A DNA stretch of 64,000 nucleotides from positions 32,233-96,232 of the forward strand of contig JAKQKQ010000092.1 of the NCBI GenBank assembly GCA_029560585.1, in the 5' to 3' direction. The notes under the pieces are model-generated. The model was given only the letters and a program-made list of their open reading frames with translations, did not search any database and was not told where the DNA came from. Below are positions 35,972-44,801 of this stretch, piece by piece; the first letter of the stretch is position 1, and every line of letters starts with the position of its first letter. A program made the position numbers and the translations under genes. The DNA is from Verrucomicrobiota bacterium (GTDB lineage: Bacteria; Verrucomicrobiota; Verrucomicrobiia; JADLBR01).

Positions 35972-37288
35972 TCATGTCGAGGTAGAGGATCGGGTCTCCT
36001 CCACCCTCGCCTCATCCATGCCGGTGCAGACAGAAAGAAGGATTGCGCAGGGACTTCCCTCCATAGTGACCGGAACATTGCGGTCGCCCTCCTCGAAGTG
36101 AAAACTCCCACTGCTCACGTCGCACAGGCTCCGCAACGCCTCCTTCCCCGTCCACCCGCCATGGACGGCATGTCTCAGGTCTCCCCCGCGGAACACTATC
36201 TCGCCAGATTCTGCCCCGGAACCTGTGGGACAGATCTTCAGCGTGCCCGTCTTCTGCGCGTGGACCAAGAACTGCAGCGTTTCGATGAGCCTGAAATGGC
36301 CGAGATCTCCAGCGAACGCCCGGGTTCCTTCATTTGCGCCGCCGACATTCGGTGTATCCGGCTGGAGGGGCGCGGCCTGATCACCAACCTGGAAACGGCT
36401 GCCGGGACGCCGACAGAAACAACCCTGAAATGGGGCCATCCCCCCTTTGACGCAACGCCGGATGGTCACCAGGACCATCCGTCCGCCATCGACACCATCG
36501 ACATCGGCCTCGACGCGCGCCCCTGGCACTGCAGTCCGACGCAGGGTGAGCGCATGGGCCGCCGAGCACGGGATCGCACAACCGCGATGGGTCCGCGCAT
36601 GGCGGTCGGGCAACGGTTCCTCAAAAAGATCGGACCAGTGCCAGCCCGCCACGCCCCCTGACGCGAGTTCGGCTAGCGCGATGAAAGCCGGGTTCGCGTA
36701 GCGGAGCTGAAGCGTGGCATCGAATAGCGCGCTGGGCACAGAACAGCATTCCAAAAAGGCCTGCAAGTGGCCCGGTCTGGGCTCCGGGCTGATGTCGCCG
36801 GCCGTTTCGCACCGGTCCCGAACAGGGCGAACCCGATCGACACTGCGGGATACCGCACCTAAACCTTCAAGATCAGTTGCATGTATAAGCCCCGCGCAGC
36901 CCACCCCATCCATGACCACGACCAGGGCAGGCCCCCCACTTCCTTCGCGCTGATTCCTCCACCGTTCGATCTCGGCCCGGAGTTCCTCCTCCGGGCACCC
37001 TGCGTCCACCCGGCAATGATCTTCAAACCGAAGGGTCGCGACGGGAATCCGGCGCGGGCGAGACGATCCCGATGAACGACTGGCCGCCTCCTCGACCTGT
37101 CGCCGACTCAGCAGCCCTACAAACCGCGCCCCGGCCGTCACAGCCACGTGGGTCTGGTTCCCGGACGCGCCAAACAACACGCCCGCATCATGGATGTCGG
37201 CATCAAACGAGAGTTTCGGCAAGGGGCGCGCATAATCCAGCGCCCGAAGCGGTCTCTCGAGACCCGGTCCCCGTCTTCCGCTCACCAT
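35972..37288 (-). CDS. CBS-PAS-DUF4388 signalling protein
   Basis: A 438-residue cytosolic protein, first gene of the minus-strand signalling operon. Residues about 22-150 look like a CBS pair (LSFDADIHDAGVLFGASGNQ, GARFVGLLSRRQVEEA; ALVVVMDGVGCAGLIHATDL), a module that usually binds adenine nucleotides. Residues about 175-280 resemble a PAS domain (FLECCSVPSALFDATLQLRY, NPAFIALAELASGG). Residues about 325-425 are a DUF4388 domain (FAGDLGHFRLIETLQFLVHA, GTLKI, GEIVFRGGDLRHAVHGGWTG, ALRSLCDVSSGSFHFEEG), common in polarity and gliding regulators of Myxococcota and Cyanobacteria. Start ATG 37288 is the only in-frame ATG that retains the CBS pair. Domain calls other than DUF4388 are tentative. 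Confidence 0.7.
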   Translation of the reverse strand: MVSGRRGPGLERPLRALDYARPLPKLSFDADIHDAGVLFGASGNQTHVAVTAGARFVGLLSRRQVEEAASRSSGSSRPRRIPVATLRFEDHCRVDAGCPEEELRAEIERWRNQREGSGGPALVVVMDGVGCAGLIHATDLEGLGAVSRSVDRVRPVRDRCETAGDISPEPRPGHLQAFLECCSVPSALFDATLQLRYANPAFIALAELASGGVAGWHWSDLFEEPLPDRHARTHRGCAIPCSAAHALTLRRTAVPGARVEADVDGVDGGRMVLVTIRRCVKGGMAPFQGCFCRRPGSRFQVGDQAAPLQPDTPNVGGANEGTRAFAGDLGHFRLIETLQFLVHAQKTGTLKICPTGSGAESGEIVFRGGDLRHAVHGGWTGKEALRSLCDVSSGSFHFEEGDRNVPVTMEGSPCAILLSVCTGMDEARVEETRSSTST

Positions 37289-37539
37289 CGACCGTCAACC
37301 GCCATCACGGCCAAGCCCACGAAGACCTCAGCGCACATCACAGCAGATCCCTTTCCTCTCCCGGACGCAACACGGCCTCGCCTGCTCGTCGTTCGAAAGA
37401 GTCAACCAGTGTGTGTTCCCAACCAGACCTGACCCAAAACGCAAAAATAGCCAATTCACGCGTAAAACCATGAGTCCAATTGGACCCAGTGTCAAACGTT
37501 GGTGACCCCGAAGTCGATTTGGCGCGCGAAGCTCTCTTG

Positions 37540-38427
37540 TCAGGGCGCGGCGATCCGATCGACATATAGCCGATACAGCGCCTGGGTTCCCGCGTCCTGC
37601 AGACCGCCCGCGGCAAGCCGCTCATACAGCGATTTCGCCAGCGCGAGCGCGGGAAGCTCGATTCCCATCTCCTTCGCCACATCGATGGCGATCCCCAAAT
37701 CCTTGACGAAATGCTTGACGTAGAATCCGGGCGCGAAGTCACCGTCGATCATTCGCGGCCCAAGCACGGACAACTGGCGGCTGCCGGCCGCACCGTTCTC
37801 GATGCTCGCCAGAAGCGTGCGCCGATCAAGCCCGACGCATTCCGCGTACGCGAGCGATTCGCACACTCCCATGATGCAGCCGGCGATCGCGATCTGATTG
37901 GCCAACTTCGCGTGCTGTCCGGCTCCAGTCGGCCCCTGGTACACGACCGTCGTCCCCATCACCCCAAAGACGGCCTTCATCGCACCGAAGGCCGCGCGCT
38001 CGCCGCCGACCATGATGGAGAGCTTCGCGTCGCGCGCGCCCACATCGCCACCCGTCACCGGTGCGTCCAACGCCACAATTTCTTTCTTCTTTGCAGCCTC
38101 CCAGATCCTTTTCGCGAGCGCCGGGCTGGACGTCGTCATGTCGATGGCGTGCGTGCCCGGCCTAGCGTGCGCCAAGATGCCCTCCGCGCCGAGGTACACG
38201 GATTCCACGTCGGACGGATAACCCACCATCGTGATCACGATGTCACAGACGCGCGCAAGCGACGCGACCGACCCATGCCAGACCGCGCCCCGATCGATCA
38301 GTTCCTCCGCCTTCGCCCTCGTGCGGTTGTGCACATGCAAGGGATATCCCGCGCGCTGCAGGTGCCCCGCCATGCTCCTTCCCATGATCCCGATGCCGAT
38401 GAATCCGATCGTCTCCTTGTCTTGCAT
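37540..38427 (-). CDS. 3-hydroxyisobutyrate dehydrogenase / tartronate semialdehyde reductase family protein
   Basis: NAD(P)-dependent beta-hydroxyacid dehydrogenase of 295 residues. It has the N-terminal Rossmann motif IGFIGIGIMGRSMAGHLQRA, substrate-binding DAPVTGGDVGARDAKLSIMV and the catalytic-lysine helix GAGQHAKLANQIAIAGCIMG, followed by the C-terminal LVKDLGIAIDVA-like VKDLGIAIDVAKEMG. The family reduces or oxidises small hydroxyacids such as tartronate semialdehyde, glycerate or 3-hydroxyisobutyrate; GarR/GlxR-type activity would fit uronic or sugar-acid breakdown but is not proven. ATG 38427 is chosen with GGGAGC eight bases upstream; the frame is open to 38460. The neighbouring upstream gene on this strand is a broken lactonase. 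Confidence 0.92.
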   Translation of the reverse strand: MQDKETIGFIGIGIMGRSMAGHLQRAGYPLHVHNRTRAKAEELIDRGAVWHGSVASLARVCDIVITMVGYPSDVESVYLGAEGILAHARPGTHAIDMTTSSPALAKRIWEAAKKKEIVALDAPVTGGDVGARDAKLSIMVGGERAAFGAMKAVFGVMGTTVVYQGPTGAGQHAKLANQIAIAGCIMGVCESLAYAECVGLDRRTLLASIENGAAGSRQLSVLGPRMIDGDFAPGFYVKHFVKDLGIAIDVAKEMGIELPALALAKSLYERLAAGGLQDAGTQALYRLYVDRIAAP

Positions 38428-38513
38428 TCCTTTGCTCCCTGTAATCCATTCGTCGCCCATGGCGGTCTCGCTGGATCGCTAACCCGGCGATGCGCCGCCC
38501 CGGATCGGCGGGT

Positions 38514-38768
38514 TCACTCGAACCTCGCATCCAGGACCCAGGCCGGTGCTTTGCCGCAGTCGTAGGCCCTGATGGGCATGAGCGCGCCGGACTGCCGATC
38601 CCGCCGATACACGATGAGGCGGTGAGATCCTTCGCCGGCAGAGACAACAAAGTCATCGCCGCCGGGCATCAGACAAAAGGAGCGCGGGGTCTTTTCCGTG
38701 GGCGTCTGGCCGCGCGAAGTCAGTTCTCCCGATGCGGCGTCGATGGCGATCTGGCAATAGCGTCTCAT
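38514..38768 (-). pseudogene. C-terminal remnant of a beta-propeller lactonase
   Basis: About 84 residues match the end of a seven-bladed lactonase (6-phosphogluconolactonase YbhE type): AIDAASGELTSRGQTPTEKT, PRSFCLMPGGDDFVVSAGEG, RLIVYRRDRQSGALMPIRAY, then CGKAPAWVLDARFE. In the intact family this is the last one and a half blades of a roughly 350-residue exported protein; the other blades and the signal peptide are missing. The frame continues upstream to 38867 but is no longer recognisable. It lies between two intact oxidoreductase genes on the same strand. Confidence 0.7.
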
Positions 38769-38942
38769 GATGCGGCGCTTTCGGTCGTTCTTGGGTGCTT
38801 CGCGAAGGCCGCAGCGGCTTGGGGGGCCCTGAGGGAACATCAGCCCAGTCTCGTCCGCGCCTGCCATGCGAGCACACTACCAGTCGGGTCACCGAAGATC
38901 GAGTGGAACCGCCACGCGAGCCCACTTGCCTGCGGTGTGGGT

Positions 38943-40328
38943 TCATCCCAGTCCGGGGAGATCCCAGCCTTTCCGATAGGTGCGGCGTAAGAACTTGTTG
39001 GCCGATGGCACGTTGGTGATCCTCATGCTCGGGCCATCCCAATTCAGCAGGGTATCGGGAACGCGTTCCGCCACATTGCCGAGCAGGACGGCCTCGACCA
39101 TCGGCGCGACCGACGAAAAGTCGGCGCTCGACTTCGCATGGTTCAGGCACGCGTCTAAGAATTCGTGGTAGTGGTTCGGAGCCGGTTCCAGTTTCGGCAT
39201 GGGCGGTCTGGCAGACGACTTCTCGCGCAAGATCAGCCGGGGGGCGACCGAAGGCTGCAGCAGGAGCCACCCTTCGGAACCGGCCACCACCGACCCCTCG
39301 AGCGGCAACTTCTCAAGTCCAGCCTCCTTGGCCAGTGCGCGAATCTCCGGCGGTGGAAGCAGGTTGGCGCTGGCGATCTTGTCCATCCCGTCGAACCATT
39401 CCACCGTCAGCGGTTTGCCTCCGGTCTTCTCGCTGCCAGAATATATCCACGTGATATGCGCGCCCTGGGGCCATGTGTCGTTGAACCGGGCGGGCGTATC
39501 CCTCCAAGACTCCTGGACCTCGGCCCTCACCGAGATCGGCGTGGTCAGCCCAATCCCCTTCCACACCGGGCTGTGCAAATGACAGCCGATGTCGCCGATC
39601 CAAGCCGACCCGAAATCCTGCCAAATGCGCCAGATCCGCGGATGGTAGATCTTGTCCGCATAGGGGCGATACGGGGCCGTCCCCAGCCAGAGATCCCAAT
39701 CGAGCGAGCCGGGGATTGGGTCCGCCTGTGGCGGGCGCGTCACCTCGATGCGCGACACGCCCTCGCGATTGGAGAACAGGTAAACGTGCTCCACCGTGCC
39801 GATCGCGTTGTCGGCAAGCAACCGGACAGCCATGCGGTCGCCCAAGCCCGCGGAATGTTGAATGCCGAGCTGCGTCACGACCCCTTTCTGGCCCGCGGTG
39901 TCCCGCAGGAGGCGGCACTCGGCCATCTCGTGACACAGCGGTTTCTGGCAATAGACATGCTTGCCCGCGCGCATGGCGCTCATCGCGATGATGGTGTGCA
40001 TGTGGTCAGGGACGGCGATGTTGACCGAGTCGATCTTGTCACCCTCCGCCGCAAGCAGTTCCCGCCAATCGGTGTAAGCCCGCACGCCGGACATTTCTGC
40101 GGCGACCTTTGTCAGCCGATCTTTGTCAACGTCGCAGATCGCGACGATTCGCGTCCTCTCGTGCGATTTGATATTCGATAGATCGACTCCGCCCATGCCG
40201 CCAACGCCAATGCAGGCGTGGTTCAGTCTTCCATTGGCAGAAACCGCGGATGTCTGGGCCCGCGCTTCTCTCATGAGGAAGGCCGCGATGGAACCTGCCC
40301 ATGCCGCAAGAAACGAACGTCTATTCAT
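38943..40328 (-). CDS. Exported Gfo/Idh/MocA family oxidoreductase
   Basis: Oxidoreductase of 461 residues. MNRRSFLAAWAGSIAAFLMR is a Tat signal (RRSFL). The cofactor half has NHACIGVGGMGGVDLSNIKS, RIVAICDVDKDRL, VNIAVPDHMHTIIAMSAMRA and GKHVYCQKPLCHEMAE (catalytic Lys in QKP). The substrate half has WDLWLGTAPYRPYADKIYHP and SAWIGDIGCHLHSPVWKGIG, the block in which Asp and His bind substrate in glucose-fructose-oxidoreductase relatives; the C-terminus RRTYRKGWDLPGL is typical of a large PVC subfamily with a 'YRKGW' end. The substrate is probably a sugar. Upstream on the same strand is a degenerate subtilase, so this gene is likely transcribed alone. Confidence 0.93.
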   Translation of the reverse strand: MNRRSFLAAWAGSIAAFLMREARAQTSAVSANGRLNHACIGVGGMGGVDLSNIKSHERTRIVAICDVDKDRLTKVAAEMSGVRAYTDWRELLAAEGDKIDSVNIAVPDHMHTIIAMSAMRAGKHVYCQKPLCHEMAECRLLRDTAGQKGVVTQLGIQHSAGLGDRMAVRLLADNAIGTVEHVYLFSNREGVSRIEVTRPPQADPIPGSLDWDLWLGTAPYRPYADKIYHPRIWRIWQDFGSAWIGDIGCHLHSPVWKGIGLTTPISVRAEVQESWRDTPARFNDTWPQGAHITWIYSGSEKTGGKPLTVEWFDGMDKIASANLLPPPEIRALAKEAGLEKLPLEGSVVAGSEGWLLLQPSVAPRLILREKSSARPPMPKLEPAPNHYHEFLDACLNHAKSSADFSSVAPMVEAVLLGNVAERVPDTLLNWDGPSMRITNVPSANKFLRRTYRKGWDLPGLG

Positions 40329-40447
40329 GGTCTTCTATACCCTCTCGTTGGACGGACTCGTACGGACGACCCGGAGTCTGCCACCACCTCTGGCGAGCCC
40401 GGATGGCGGAACGGACATGGGTCGATGCCTTCGACGCATCGCCAATC

Positions 40448-41371
40448 CTAGGTTGCTGGGCGCCGCCGGGTCAGTGCAAGAACACGTAATAAATGTAAGA
40501 GATTTTGTTCCCCCAGATCGACGGTGGTTTGGCCGAAATTTGAGAAGCAGGCAAGGTGGTCGGTCCGGTCCAAAGCGGCGACGGCGATGATGTTGGGCAA
40601 GTCGTGAGAGGACGGATAGTGGTGGAGGTAGGAAGCGTTGTTCCATGCGTCATTGCCCGCCGCGGCGACAAACAGCACGCCGTGGTCTCGGAGATCCCTG
40701 ATCACCTCAAACTCTGTCTGGGAGTAGAAGTAGCCCCCGTAGCTGGCGTTGATCACGCGGGCGCCTTTGGCGAGGGCGAACTGGAGGCATTCGATCTCGT
40801 CGCTGATGTAGCCCCCGCCTCCCGCATCCAAGAATCTGCAGGCCATCAGCCGCACGTTCCAGGCCACGCCCACATGCGGGTGACCGTTGTTGGTCGCCTC
40901 GCCGATGGTGCCGGACACGTGCGAGCCGTGGCCATTGTCATCCATCGGGTTTCCGGAGCCGGTGATGGCGTTGATCCCGTGAACATTGTCGATGTAACCG
41001 TCGCCATCGTCATCGATTCCGTTGGTTTCCCTGCCGCCGGCAGATTCGCCGGGGTTGCGCCAGACGTTGGCGGTGAGATCCTGATGCGTGTACCGGATAC
41101 CGGTGTCCACAACCGCCACGATGACGTTTGTCGAGCCGGTGGTGATGTCCCACGCCGCCATCGCGCCGATGTCCGCGCCGGACACACCGCCATTCTGCCC
41201 GGTGTTCCGCAGCCCCCAGAGCGTGCCATCGGAAAATGTGTTGTCCGTCGGCTGCGCGTTGAGGGCACGAATGAAATCGGGCTCGACGTATTCAAACCGC
41301 CCGGAGGCCTTCAGCGCCGCGATACGATCCAGCAACCGTTGAGCCCGGACTTGAATTTCGTAAGCAAGCAC
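40448..41371 (-). pseudogene. Truncated subtilisin-like (S8) protease gene lacking the catalytic serine
   Basis: A 307-residue frame covering the end of an inhibitory propeptide (RFEYVEPDFIRALNAQPTD) and most of a subtilase domain. The catalytic Asp (VVAVVDTGIRYTHQDL-like VIVAVVDTGIRYTH) and His (DDNGHGSHVSGTIGE) and the oxyanion region (FVAAAGNDAWNN) are intact. After CFSNFGQTTVDLG the family should continue with APG and the GTSMATPHV serine block; instead the frame passes into unrelated sequence and stops. Just downstream another frame reads TDPAAPSNLG, like the opening of a fibronectin-type domain of such proteases, implying a deletion between. The signal peptide is also missing. Without Ser it cannot be an active protease. 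Confidence 0.75.
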
Positions 41372-41579
41372 AATAACGACACAATTCGACGAGAATCGCT
41401 GTTGATTGATCCCAAGAAGCCCAACGAATCAGCTTCCCTAATCGCCTGTTGGTCGTCATGCTCATCACCGTGCGGTCCACCGCATGCATGATCCAGAGCC
41501 CATCTCCAACGGGTCGGGAGGGGGCCATGAGGCGCACCAGACCCACCATATCCGCGCCTGAGAATCCGAGGGGGAGACC

Positions 41580-43157
41580 ATGACAGCGGCTATCCGCATC
41601 CTGTTCATACTGCATGCCGCGGCCTCCATGGCTGTCGCCCAGGTGCCCCAGACGATCATCCCCTCGACCGCAGCGACAAACGCGCCGAATTCGGCGCTCC
41701 AGCCCGGCGCGACCATCACCTTCACCGACCTGATGGGAAGAACATTTAAGGAGGCCCAGGTGCTTCGCGTCGAGAGCGGCGTGGTCGTGATCATGACCAG
41801 TCACGGGATCAACCGTGTCTCGGTAAACCTCCTTCCAGAGCACCTGCGACCCGAGATCGCCGCAGTGGCCCAATCCAAGCCACCTCCCGCCGGCGACGCC
41901 TCCACGGCCGACCGAGTGTCCCTCGCGTCCCTCGACGCCCAGATCGCCCGGATGCGCCAGGAACGGACCGCCCTCCAGAGCAAACACGACGAACAGAAGA
42001 CTCGATTGGAGGCGCGAATCGCTGAACTCACAAAGCGGTACACCGACGAATATAAAGCCATGCTGAAAGCGCAGGCCGAAGAGGAGCGTGGCCGATCCAC
42101 CGAATACCGATACAACCGGGATGGGAATCGGCGTTCTGTCCGTGGGTATTCTGTACACCTCCCGCCGAAATTGCTCGATGCCAACGACCATCCGGATGTG
42201 ATCAGGATGAAGGAACTCGTGGCGGGCTATGCGAACCAGATCGCCGATCGCGAAAAATGGCTTTCTGAAAATGAACCACGCCGAAACGAAATCGCCAGCC
42301 GGGTCCGCAACGCCGGGGCGTCAGGACAGCGGTCCGATGCGGCAAATCAAGAGGCCGAAGATGCAAAGAGGCCAGCCGAGACGTCGAGCCAATGGGCTGA
42401 ATCCGAAAAGGCGGAGGAGGAGCGCTCGCGCCAGAGGGCACTCGCTCGTGAGCTGGCGGACAAAGAACGGGCCGAGGAACGGGAGCGCTCCAAACAGGCG
42501 GCGCTCGCGGACGCCGCACAAAAGCAATCGGAGTGGAGAGATGACGTCCACAAGGCCGTGGCGGAAATCCGCGGACTAATCACGGCTGGCGACATTCGGA
42601 ACGCATTCATTCGTCTCTACGGAATATCCTCGGACCAGCGGATCCTCAACCGCACCGATCCAGAGGCCATCCAGATCCTGACCGATGTCGCGCTCGAGGT
42701 CGCGGCCGCAGCCAGGACTGCGGGCGAGATCCCGCTGGCGGCCAGAGCGCTGAAGACCGCCATTTCTATTGGAGGGCGGTCGGCCGCCACGACGGGCAGC
42801 ATGGTGACGCTTTTCGACGAGCTTCGCCTTGCCTGCCGCAAGGGAGACACCGAGACGGTTGCAGAACAATTCCCACTTCTCGACCTTGCCACGAGTGCCG
42901 ATTTCGAGGGCTGCATGTTCTATCGCCGCGAGATGTCTTCCACCGCCATCGGCGTTGCCCAGTCCCGGCTTCTGGTGGCAAATATCCCCGGCGCATTGCA
43001 CGCGCTCGGGGTCGCCCGCGATCTTTGGCCCACGAATCCCAAACTTGGCTCCTTCCGCCTGACGCTGGTGCTCGCCTGCCTCGTTTTCGTGGGCGCGGTG
43101 GTGCTGATCGTGGTCAAGGTCGCAGAGAAGTCCTATCGCGGATGGCTCCACCGCTAA
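41580..43157 (+). CDS. Exported or membrane-anchored coiled-coil protein
   Basis: A 525-residue protein not assignable to a family. Residues 1-20 are a signal peptide (MTAAIRILFILHAAASMAVA). A short beta domain (ITFTDLMGRTFKEAQVLRVE, GVVVIMTSHGINRVSVNLLP) resembles the SHD1/SH3-like domain of PVC exported proteins. Two long charged coiled coils follow, about residues 115-190 and 215-330, rich in Glu, Arg and Ala. Residues about 345-480 form an alpha-helical repeat-like region (ISIGGRSAATTGSMVTLFDE), and one transmembrane helix sits at the C-terminus (LTLVLACLVFVGAVVLIVVK) with a short basic tail. It would be anchored with most of its mass outside. The start is set by the signal peptide, three bases after GGGGGAGACC. 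Confidence 0.75.
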   Translation: MTAAIRILFILHAAASMAVAQVPQTIIPSTAATNAPNSALQPGATITFTDLMGRTFKEAQVLRVESGVVVIMTSHGINRVSVNLLPEHLRPEIAAVAQSKPPPAGDASTADRVSLASLDAQIARMRQERTALQSKHDEQKTRLEARIAELTKRYTDEYKAMLKAQAEEERGRSTEYRYNRDGNRRSVRGYSVHLPPKLLDANDHPDVIRMKELVAGYANQIADREKWLSENEPRRNEIASRVRNAGASGQRSDAANQEAEDAKRPAETSSQWAESEKAEEERSRQRALARELADKERAEERERSKQAALADAAQKQSEWRDDVHKAVAEIRGLITAGDIRNAFIRLYGISSDQRILNRTDPEAIQILTDVALEVAAAARTAGEIPLAARALKTAISIGGRSAATTGSMVTLFDELRLACRKGDTETVAEQFPLLDLATSADFEGCMFYRREMSSTAIGVAQSRLLVANIPGALHALGVARDLWPTNPKLGSFRLTLVLACLVFVGAVVLIVVKVAEKSYRGWLHR

Positions 43158-43330
43158 CGCCTTCCCCCGCGGGCGTCATCGGATTGTGGATCAGACGCCA
43201 TGATCTGGTCCCAGGTGACCGGTTGCCCCGCGCGGCCCATCAGCGCGGCCAGATCCGAGTAGCACGCGCGTTTCACTTCGTTAGGCGGGAGGCCTTCCGG
43301 ATGCTGTGGATAAGATTGTTGCACTCGTGC
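43155..43330 (-). pseudogene. C-terminal remnant of a Gfo/Idh/MocA oxidoreductase
   Basis: Reading the minus strand from about 43330 gives PEGLPPNEVKRACYSDLAAL, MGRAGQPVTWDQIMASDPQ and a stop at 43157-43155. This is the characteristic C-terminal end of Tat-exported Gfo/Idh/MocA proteins (compare the intact protein ending at 30449, which has NEAKRAALSNLADMMGRAAV then TWDEAMAS). About 50 residues remain of an expected 430 or so. Its stop codon coincides with that of the plus-strand coiled-coil gene. There is no start codon, so it is not a gene. Confidence 0.65.
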
Positions 43331-43431
43331 TGCCTTGGGCTGGCCTTGTCCCGCTCTTACTCTCAGGCGATGTGCGAATATGGAAGCAACCTGCCACCTC
43401 CTGGCAACACGCGGCCCTCATCGCGGGTCGA

Positions 43432-43950
43432 TCACGACGGAATCCGAAACGTCGCCTCCGCGCCCGCAGGCAATAGGAGCTGGCGAAGAATGACCCAGCG
43501 ACTCACAACATATCCCAGCGCGCCGGTGTAGGCAGCCTTGACCACCAGGAATGCCGTGAACGGCACGGCAGGATTGCCCAGCAGGGTGAAAATCGCCAGG
43601 ACCAGCGCAACCAGAACGAGCGCCACGCCCGCCCCCAAGACAAGGCCCAGGGCCCAGGGCGGTCGCGGCAACCGGGCGAGCCAACCGCCGATGCGGGATC
43701 CGCCCGCGGGCACCTCCAGGCGCCCGGCGTTTTGCTCGCGCCGGGTGCCAAACGCGACGACCATGGTGACGGCCATGGTCGAAATAACGGACGTGATCGC
43801 AGTGTCGAGCACGATGCCCCGGGGGCCAAAGAGGGTGACCGCTTGCGTCTCCCGATTCATGAGCCAGGCCAACAGCGGATTGCAGACCATGTTTCCGGCG
43901 GCGGCACCGATTCCCTGCACGCGGATGAATGTGCTCAGTGGGCGCCGCAT
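43432..43950 (-). CDS. Small multi-pass membrane protein of unknown function
   Basis: A 172-residue inner-membrane protein. Membrane segments are likely at about residues 38-70 (IVLDTAITSVISTMAVTMVV), 98-125 (WALGLVLGAGVALVLVALVL) and 130-152 (PFTAFLVVKAAYTGALGYVV). The N-terminal GNMVCNPLLAWLMNRETQAV resembles a motif in a group of uncharacterised bacterial membrane proteins, but I cannot name the family. ATG 43950 is strongly supported by GGAGG seven bases upstream; the open frame to 44073 lies inside the SDR gene. It follows the SDR gene by 17 bases on the same strand, so the two are probably co-transcribed. Confidence 0.75.
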   Translation of the reverse strand: MRRPLSTFIRVQGIGAAAGNMVCNPLLAWLMNRETQAVTLFGPRGIVLDTAITSVISTMAVTMVVAFGTRREQNAGRLEVPAGGSRIGGWLARLPRPPWALGLVLGAGVALVLVALVLAIFTLLGNPAVPFTAFLVVKAAYTGALGYVVSRWVILRQLLLPAGAEATFRIPS

Positions 43951-43967
43951 CGGTGGACCTCCGGGCG

Positions 43968-44801
43968 CTAATAGTACGCGCCCTTGGTCGCGTAGGACTG
44001 TCGGCGCTGCCGCGCCATGTTCCGCAGGTAGTCCTCTAGGTCCTTCGGTGCGGCCTGGATCTCGCGGAACCACTTGCGGACCACCTCCGGGGCGACGATG
44101 ATTATTCCTTCCTTGGCGGCGACGCCCGACAGAATGATCCGCGCTGCCTCATCCGCGGGCATCGCATTATCGGGCGGCTTCACCTCCTTGCGCTCGCCAA
44201 TGATGGGGGTCCCGTAGATGCGAGTGGCCACGTCGCCGGGGCAGACGACCGAGACGTGAATGCCTTCATCGGCCAGTTCAAAGCGGAGACTCTCGCTGTA
44301 TCCCAGAACACCGTACTTGGTGGCGCAGTACAGCGACTGGTACGGAAAGGGGATCAGTGCGGCCAAGGATGCCGTGTTGACAATGTGCCCGCCACCCTGG
44401 CGGCGCATGAGCGGAAGCGCGGCATGGGTTCCGTAAATGACCCCCCAGAGGTTGACATCGATGATGCGGCGCCAATGCTCCAGCGTCGCGTCGCCGATCG
44501 GCATCGTGCCCCCCACGCCGGCGTTATTGAAGAGAAAGTCGAGCCGACCACCGCGCGCGGCGGTATCCTGAATCAGACGATCCACCTGAGGCTGGTGGGT
44601 CACGTCGACCACCGCCGGCCGCACACGCCCGGTCGTGTCGCCCAACCGTCCGACGGCGGATGCCAGCATCGCCTCGTCCCGGTCCGCCAGGACGACGACC
44701 GCCTCGCGGCGCAACAACCCTTCCGCAAGAGCGAAGCCAATGCCCGAAGCCGCGCCGGTCACCACACAGATTTTTCCCCGATAACACTCATCGCCCGGCA
44801 T
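43968..44801 (-). CDS. Short-chain dehydrogenase/reductase (SDR) family oxidoreductase
   Basis: Classical SDR of 277 residues. VVTGAASGIGFALAEGLLRR is the cofactor motif TGxxxGIG; LFNNAGVGG is the NNAG motif; IVNTASLAALIPFPYQSLYC followed by ATKYG gives the catalytic Ser, Tyr and Lys; CPGDVATRIYG matches the substrate-loop PG motif. An Asp at the end of the second strand (VVLADRDEAM) suggests NAD rather than NADP preference. The C-terminal 50 residues (EVVRKWFREIQAAPKDLEDY) are helical and could contact membrane or partner. AGGAGGTGGTGAG precedes ATG 44801, fixing the start. The membrane protein gene follows after 17 bases. Confidence 0.93.
   Translation of the reverse strand: MPGDECYRGKICVVTGAASGIGFALAEGLLRREAVVVLADRDEAMLASAVGRLGDTTGRVRPAVVDVTHQPQVDRLIQDTAARGGRLDFLFNNAGVGGTMPIGDATLEHWRRIIDVNLWGVIYGTHAALPLMRRQGGGHIVNTASLAALIPFPYQSLYCATKYGVLGYSESLRFELADEGIHVSVVCPGDVATRIYGTPIIGERKEVKPPDNAMPADEAARIILSGVAAKEGIIIVAPEVVRKWFREIQAAPKDLEDYLRNMARQRRQSYATKGAYY

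Noticed and set aside
35432..36661. 409-residue plus-strand frame opposite the signalling operon
   Set aside because: No family features, and the minus-strand genes beneath it have clear roadblock and DUF4388 domains.
39165..40181. 338-residue plus-strand frame opposite the Gfo/Idh/MocA gene
   Set aside because: Arg/His/Gly-rich shadow of a well-recognised oxidoreductase gene.
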